Shown one piece after another: positions 58,362-64,000 of a stretch of 64,000 bases of DNA. Under the pieces are notes generated by a model. That model saw only the letters and a program-made list of their open reading frames with translations. It did not search any database and was not told where the DNA came from. The position numbers and the translations under genes were made by a program. Origin of the DNA: Lophium mytilinum (lineage: Eukaryota > Ascomycota > Dothideomycetes > Mytilinidiales > Mytilinidiaceae); NCBI GenBank assembly GCA_010093605.1, contig MU004193.1, forward strand, positions 999,520 through 1,063,519. Reading direction: 5' to 3'. Each line of letters starts with the position of its first letter. Position 1 is the stretch's first letter.

Positions 58362-60331
58362 GCATATGTGGGGGCTTGAGCAAACATTGTTCTATAGTCT
58401 TAGATTGGTAGATCCTTGTGAGTTTCTCGAATTGTAACGACTGGGTAGTTTGTAGAGGGTGAAGGGAAATGAGTATATTTTTTCATTGCGTGCATTAGCG
58501 GCACTTACTTCTCTCCTTGCGTTCGACTGCCGTTTTCCCATTAGCTCTTGATATTAATCCCGTGCGAACTTTAGGAAGTTTTAAACCATGAGGTACAGCG
58601 GGGCAGAAGGCCATGGTAATGAAACTGGATGTGGCTGATCAAAAAGTAGGTACCTGAGTAGGTGTTCATTTCTATTTTTTCAGTCACAGTGAGTGTCCTG
58701 TCGAGTTACAGTACTAGGCCTTAAGACTAGGCACATCGACTGATTACAGGTTGGTTCCAATATGCTCATTCGTTGCTCACTCATTACCACTGTTAGGGGT
58801 AGCCTAGCTGCTAAACAGCCAATTGGTCAAGAAGCTGTCTAATTAACACTGGGTGAACCGCGACATCACCCTTGGATCTTCAAAACCTGTGGGGAACCCC
58901 AGGCAGTGGAGAACCAGTGTACCCAGAGTTGTAGCCTGACACTGCATGTTGTGTTCGTATCAACGCCCCGACAGACGACTAGCGGTCACGTAGTGAGACT
59001 TTACAGGCCCGTCTGGGAATAAGTTTGATCATTTGTACAAATAGGTAGGACTATCAGACGCTCTCTCCCCAAAGCTACATCCTCAAGTTTCAAGTAATCC
59101 GAGCCTAACTTTCAAGTTCGTATTGTCCTAAGTTCCTAGCGCTATTTGGCGAGAAATGAAGTATTTCTGCACACAGTCACGCGCCAGTCACTCCCGAGAT
59201 AAAGCTCAACTGGTACGAAATCGAAAAAGCTCAGCTAAAGATTTCCCTACTTTACGTCTTTGAACACCGGTCTTGGTAAGTTATCGTAGTAGGGGACCAC
59301 GATAATGTCTGGATCGTCAGTTGGATTAATCATGGCTGATGTTCCTGGGTGGATTGGTTGAGCATCAATGACCAGATTCAGCAATGCTAGTATTGGCTCT
59401 TTGGATATTCTCTTGACGGTAGACTCGATATCCGTATATTTGTCCACTTTAGCCCGAGCATTACCGAATCCCTGAGCTGCTACCTCAAACTTAGTCTCGG
59501 GGTTTAGCGTCATCACGGGCAGTGCGGAGTTCTTATCCACCCACATCAAATCCTGGCCACGCCTTCACATCCTGCCACTCAGACCAAGCCAATAGTCGTA
59601 CTAGCTCTTTCTACAAATTGGCTACGAACGCGTCAACTTGGTATGCGGATCCAGCTTTGACACAGCAGTCGATTGGAGCCATGGAGGAGTTTGACGCGCA
59701 TCCGAATGTCCTGGTTGCTATAGCACTCGACCCTACCTCCCTGGATGTATTTACGTTTTACCCGAACGGTATAATGAATGCTTGGCAGAAGAGAGGTTGG
59801 AAGGAAGCTTTACATTGGGGGTTTCTAAATGAACTACCGTACGAGGGAAGAACTTCACTGTCTCATTTGGTCGATGGCTTGTGTAAAAATGGTAGAAAGG
59901 TTAAAGACCTTAAGGCTTGAAAGTAGTTAGCTACTAGTAATCCATTCTGAGCGCTGCCAAGGGTAACCTTCGTACTACACTTTTTGGATGTGGATGCATA
60001 GCCCACTGCCATTGAGCACAGGGTGCCCGTACTTCCGGCCTACTCAGGTCCTCTGCCGGCGGGATCACAAATGCAAACTGTAACGATATCGGTGAACGAA
60101 GTTAGCGAGTTCAACTGAAGGGTGAATCACGTGCTGTCGTGACGTGGCGCAGGCCGAGACGCTCTAGAGCCGCCACCTAGCCAATAGGTTGCGAGATCTC
60201 ATGGTCCAAGGCCTTGGCTGAGACTGCACAGCCTTCACCCCTGATTTCCAGCTGTCCACAGCCTGGTTGACCCCAAATGCACTTTAATCAACTCGTCTTG
60301 CCAAAGCTTGAATGCAATATGGTCTTCCAGT
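58362..60331. other. Gene-poor region with relics
   Basis: About 2 kb. It contains a metallo-beta-lactamase fragment (listed separately) and a minus-strand frame 59247-59549 whose product (CDPDIIVVPYYDNLP-like end) I cannot place. E-box-like TCACGTG occurs at 60127. No intact gene supported. Confidence 0.45.
59555..59920 (+). pseudogene. 3' fragment of a metallo-beta-lactamase-fold hydrolase gene
   Basis: The frame ending at 59920 translates to TSSFYKLATNASTWYADPAL, then EEFDAHPNVLVAIALDPTSL, then GWKEALHWGFLNELPYEGR, which matches the C-terminal part of fungal metallo-beta-lactamase-domain hydrolases as I remember them. There, the AHD-type metal ligand reads ALD here (LVAIALDPTSL), so the ligand His is also lost. 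The N-terminal two thirds with the HxHxDH motif are missing: an unrelated minus-strand frame lies directly upstream. I regard it as a truncated relic; the open frame suggests the truncation is not old. Confidence 0.6.
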
Positions 60332-62382
60332 ATGCAAAATCCAAACTCAACGGCCCAAGGTGGTCTCTTCAAACACAAACCACTGTCCCCTGGGAAAACA
60401 ATCCGACTCATAAACCTCCATCCCGCAAAACACTTCACGGATCCGATCAGTTGTACTCTTCAAGAGTTTTCCCTCGAACCACTGGTGCAACAGTCCCGTG
60501 AAGCTGTCCGCCTAGGAGGACAGTTCACATCATTCCCCGAATTCTACGCCAAATACTCGCCCTATGAAGCGCTCTCGTACGTCTGGGGTTCTTCGATTGA
60601 CTCCCACGAAATCACCTGCGACAGAAGGCTGATGGCTGTAACTGCCAATTGCTTTTCAGCACTACAGCACCTGCGGCTGAAAAGCACGTCGAGAATTTTA
60701 TGGATAGATTCCATAAGTATGGACCAAACGTCGTCCGCGGAAAAGAACCACCAACTCAAGCTCATGGATTTGGTGTACAGTAGCGCAAAAAGAGTACTCA
60801 TCTGGCTCGGTGAAGGCAATAAGAATAGCCGAAGGTTAATGCGCCGGATGCGCTGGGTTGGCAAATACGGTAATCTCGAGTTCGAAACGAGAAACCAACA
60901 CATCAGTCGTCAGCTTCTCCTGAAAGCATTCTCAAGGGTGACGCCAGGTACGATTCTCATTCTTTCGACTTTGTCGTACTGCTTTGCATATGGTGCAGTT
61001 TACTAATTAGTCATGTAGAGAAATTTATCACCGCACCTAAACATCTGCGTGACGATTTCCCCTTTTCATGGTTCGAAAGGGTATGGACATTGCAAGAAGT
61101 GGTGCTTGGATCTACATCAGTTGTTCTCTGGGGATTTGCCTCGATGCCTTGGTTACACTTTGAGTCCTTGATACTAGTAAGACATTGGGACCTAGGGGGT
61201 ACGGTGCAGAGTACTGCATTGGCGGCGAAAAGCCTCAGCACACTTCTCACCTTCGACCGAGCGACCACTGATGCCAATGCGAGATCCATTGCCCCTGATA
61301 TAACATCGGATCTGGAAGCCGTATCGCAGGAGATTCGTACCGCCGGAAGCATCCTTGTTTTCGAGTCCGCTTATACTCGGTCATGCCATGATCCACGCGA
61401 CAAAGTATATGGTCTTCTCGCGATTCTTCGCAGGCTAGGTATCACTATGCCGGAATCAGATTACGAAACGCCAGTCCCGATGGTCTATGAGCAGTTCATA
61501 TTCGCCATGATTAGTAGCATGAACAGTCTGCATATCCTCACCTACATTCCGCTCGCATTCAACGTTACTGGCTGGCCTACCTCCTGGATACCAGATCTCA
61601 GTCAAGGCTCCGGAATTATGGCGTCAAGTACAGAACTAGCCTGGCGTACAGAACTAGCCTGGCGTACCTCCGACTCGGGAATGACGACGTTTCGCAATAC
61701 TTTCCAGCTTCAGAAAACGAGCGGGAAGCTTGCTCTCGAGGGAAGATTGCTTTCAGAAGTAGCGCACGTGGGACAGACCTGCCCAGGGGCTTTTCCATCA
61801 GCCGACAAGCTCTTGCACCACACAGCTATTTTCCTCTGGATAGGGACCTTTATCAAGGCGTTGCGTGCGTGTGAAGCGTATCCGAACGGAAAACCAGCGA
61901 CCAGCTTACTCTCAGAGCTCTTAGACGAACGGTTTGATCGTGAAAGAGTCGCCGACACCATCGAAAGTGGCTTCGAGCCCGTCAAAACCTGCTGGGACCT
62001 GGCGTACGACCCTGTAAAGCGTGAGGGGCTGGGACCGCAACTCGAGCAGCTCGATCCCGACGTCGTACTCTGCTGGATGCTGCAGCAATCGTCTGTTGAT
62101 AAGATCTTAAGCGTAGTCGCAAACCTTACCGGCAAAGGCGTCGGGACGACGCCGGTTTTTCTCGCCGACGGATGCATTGGGCTCGCGCTTCCGAGATGCC
62201 AACCTCAGACCGGGGATGTCGTCGTTTTATTATACGGGGCATCCAAGCCAATGATTCTGAGGCAGCATCGAGGAGGACACATTCTGGTAGGAACGGCGGA
62301 GATTGCCGGTGTTCCTAGCAATATCTGGCCGCTCAAGTCAACCGATGGACATGAAGGAGTACAGGAATTCACGCTGGTGTAG
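60332..62382 (+). CDS. HET-domain (heterokaryon incompatibility) protein
   Basis: Two exons (60332-60947, 61019-62382) give 659 residues; the intron ends TCATGTAG and keeps frame. The HET domain has its three blocks in order: YEALSYVWG (78-86), ILWIDSISMDQ (122-132), and WFERVWTLQEV (223-233), followed by the characteristic CHDPRDKVYGLLAI. HET domains trigger cell death when allorecognition partners meet; they are TIR-like in fold. The region after the HET domain (GFEPVKTCWD to the C-terminal GDVVVLLYGASKPMILR block) is the usual C-terminal extension. A perfect 18-bp tandem duplication (61630-61665) doubles TELAWR in the product. The start was chosen as the first ATG in frame; a further upstream exon is not excluded. 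Confidence 0.9.
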
Positions 62383-62845
62383 CATGCGAGATAGTCCTAG
62401 TGTCTGCGATTCTTCATGCAATGATGACAGGTCGAGCCTAATTAGATATTGATAGGTAGCAGTTCAGTAAAGTCTACACAGAAACCATACTTCAGGCCCT
62501 TAGGGAAGCTGCTGGACCGGGAATGATATGAATGGACAGACAATCCATTGTTACTGCCCCGGCGGAGGAAGCCAATAAGATCGGACGGTATTAGAGGGTG
62601 TATGTATACCAAGAAAGAGGTATTTAGACGGCTGAAAAGCGGGCTTGTATCGAAACTAGTAGCTCCGCATATAAAGAGATGAAGGAGAAGAAAGAAAGTC
62701 GCAAGTAATGTCCTGGTGGCAACCTCCGCGGATTCGATGCATTATGCACGTATCTCGATCCATCCCGAACCAAATACCGCAGGATCTTGAAGCCAGGAAG
62801 GCACTATGGTGGCCGGAGGTGGTGGGTCAGTAGCGGGCAAGCGCT
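62383..62845. other. Convergent intergenic region between two HET genes
   Basis: About 0.46 kb between the 3' ends of the two HET-type genes. No gene seen. Confidence 0.5.
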
Positions 62846-64000
62846 TTAAACAAGTGTAATAGTGATTTGCTCCGCTACTTCGTGCGCTTGGACGAAACCT
62901 TCCACGTCGTCGCCCCTTGCGATGAAATGTCCTAGCCTCTCGTAAGCATTCCCGTCTTTAGGACGCGGTACCAGTAAAAGACCCTCTGCACAATCCATGT
63001 CCCTGAGATGATTGTCGTGAAAAGGGCCTTCGTGAAAAGGGCCTTCGTGAAAACATCGTTGTATAATGGTCAAATAGATATGACGAGGCTGATCGTCGGT
63101 GTCTTCTGGATGGTCCATTGAAACCCTCGTGAAAGGTGCATAGGCGAATGTTATGTTATGCTGGGTGTTTGCAAAGGTCAGATCTCCTATGAAATTGTGC
63201 CCGTTGAAGGACTTCTGTTTGATGATAGCTGGAATGAGTTTGCATCGTATCTGCATTGAAGCATGTACGAGCTCACCAGAGCGCTTAGCCTTGACGTCTA
63301 GATCGACAAGATCCACCCAGATCGGCTTATTCTCGCAGCGTCTATGGTGGTGACTCATGGTGCTGGGCCATACCGTGCCGTTCGTGCTGGCCCAGCTCCA
63401 CGTGGGTGCTCTCCATTTCAACGGCCGTGCTAGAGCTGTACCGCTCCAAGATTCCATGGACCAACACAATTCTTCAATTATTCGGTTACGCCAAAGTCCA
63501 GCGACCAAGTTATCGTCTAAGGCTTCGGTTACATCTTGTGCTATACCTCGAATCGCAACTAGTTTATCCTCCTCTTTCGTCATCTCACATTCGGTGTATG
63601 AGATTCTGAAAACAGCCCACAGATAGTATATCTCATGGGCTGATATGGGGTCTGCATTCAGATCATGATCAGAAGATTTCACGGAATCAAGGCTCTCCAA
63701 AGCCTGAGTGGAAGACTGGCGAGCTTTCTTATGATTGAAAATCCCGAGACGTCGAGCCAGAGAGCTGGCATCGTCGGACCAAGTGAGCATCGCCCATTTT
63801 GGTAGACCACCAGGATATACTTCGCTGGCTTTGCAATGCTGGCATTCCCAAAACACTTGTCGAGCACCAAAGTGGAGAATTCTTGGGGACAGGTACCGCT
63901 CCTGACTGACCCATGCTCTCTTGTTCAAAGGGGCTTTTTCGACGTTGTCGAACCAGACGTCTTGGTTATCACAATAGTAGGATCCGGCGGATGGAAATTT
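62846..64000 (-). CDS. HET-domain protein, 3' part (open at window edge)
   Basis: An uninterrupted 385-codon frame reaches the right edge of the window; the 5' part lies beyond it. The sequence at the edge, VEKAPLNKRAWVSQERYLSP then RILHFGARQVFWEC, is the conserved last block of the HET domain (PLNxRGWxxQERxLSPRxLHF). Downstream, the KLVAIRGIAQDV block, GLWRNRIIEELCW and RAPTWSWAS are the standard C-terminal signature of this long HET subfamily. A 15-bp tandem repeat (from 63016) encodes repeated FHEGP. It is convergent with the other HET gene. Likely another allorecognition/cell-death gene; its ligand partner is not visible. Confidence 0.88.
   Translation of the reverse strand, partial: KFPSAGSYYCDNQDVWFDNVEKAPLNKRAWVSQERYLSPRILHFGARQVFWECQHCKASEVYPGGLPKWAMLTWSDDASSLARRLGIFNHKKARQSSTQALESLDSVKSSDHDLNADPISAHEIYYLWAVFRISYTECEMTKEEDKLVAIRGIAQDVTEALDDNLVAGLWRNRIIEELCWSMESWSGTALARPLKWRAPTWSWASTNGTVWPSTMSHHHRRCENKPIWVDLVDLDVKAKRSGELVHASMQIRCKLIPAIIKQKSFNGHNFIGDLTFANTQHNITFAYAPFTRVSMDHPEDTDDQPRHIYLTIIQRCFHEGPFHEGPFHDNHLRDMDCAEGLLLVPRPKDGNAYERLGHFIARGDDVEGFVQAHEVAEQITITLV

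Noticed and set aside
59247-59549. Minus-strand 100-codon frame ending VVPYYDNLPRPVFKDVK
   Set aside because: It looks protein-like but I recognise no family, it has no ATG-supported start beyond a weak one, and it ends at a probable breakpoint; not called as a gene.

Overview
The window is nuclear DNA of a filamentous ascomycete (Pezizomycotina; I lean towards Dothideomycetes but cannot prove it). The evidence is protein-coding genes on both strands, introns of about 49-70 nt with GTRNGT donors and CTRAY-type branch sites, Zn2Cys6 regulators, HET-domain proteins, a fungal NACHT receptor with ankyrin repeats, and intergenic stretches of 2-3 kb. I saw no recognisable transposon, rRNA, intact tRNA or CRISPR array. 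Exon boundaries were placed by eye and checked by reading frame.

Layout, left half. 1-0.6 kb: decayed 3' part of an arginyl-tRNA synthetase gene. 1.4-3.4: haspin kinase. 4.6-5.5: degenerate ~88-bp repeat array. 6.3-6.9 (-): histone H4. 9.1-11.0 (-): charged repeat protein with a DUF8035-like end. 13.5-15.3: amino-acid/choline-type permease. 17.6-18.5 (-): degenerate 3'-5' exonuclease-like protein. 18.7-21.0 (-): multi-pass membrane protein interrupted by one TAG. 21.8-26.6: small module of an MDR oxidoreductase, a Zn2Cys6 regulator and, divergently, a SnoaL/NTF2-like protein. 28.0-32.2: a 1398-residue protein joining a kinase-like domain, IQ-like helices and a chymotrypsin-fold protease.

Layout, right half. 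35.1-36.6: TauD-type dioxygenase. 37.0-37.8 (-): orphan repeat protein. 38.3-39.2 (-): GNAT acetyltransferase. 39.8-42.6: zinc-cluster transcription factor. 43.3-44.8: peroxisomal-type carrier with an LEA-like tail. 45.1-46.2: F-box protein. 46.5-49.8 (-): Rad5-like SNF2/RING helicase. 50.3-54.5: NACHT receptor with C2H2 fingers and ankyrin repeats, divergent from the helicase. 54.6-54.9: gene fragments. 56.5-58.4: glycosylated membrane protein. 59.5-59.9: metallo-beta-lactamase fragment. 60.3-62.4: HET protein. 62.8-end (-): second HET protein, open at the right edge.

The core genes (haspin, H4, helicase, carrier) are housekeeping. The accessory part from about 50 kb to the right end concentrates non-self-recognition families (NLR, two HET proteins, membrane protein) together with duplicated and broken gene pieces, as expected of a fast-evolving allorecognition or immunity region. 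The most unusual single gene is the kinase-like/protease fusion at 28-32 kb, whose layout resembles a one-polypeptide sensor plus protease effector. That function is inference only.
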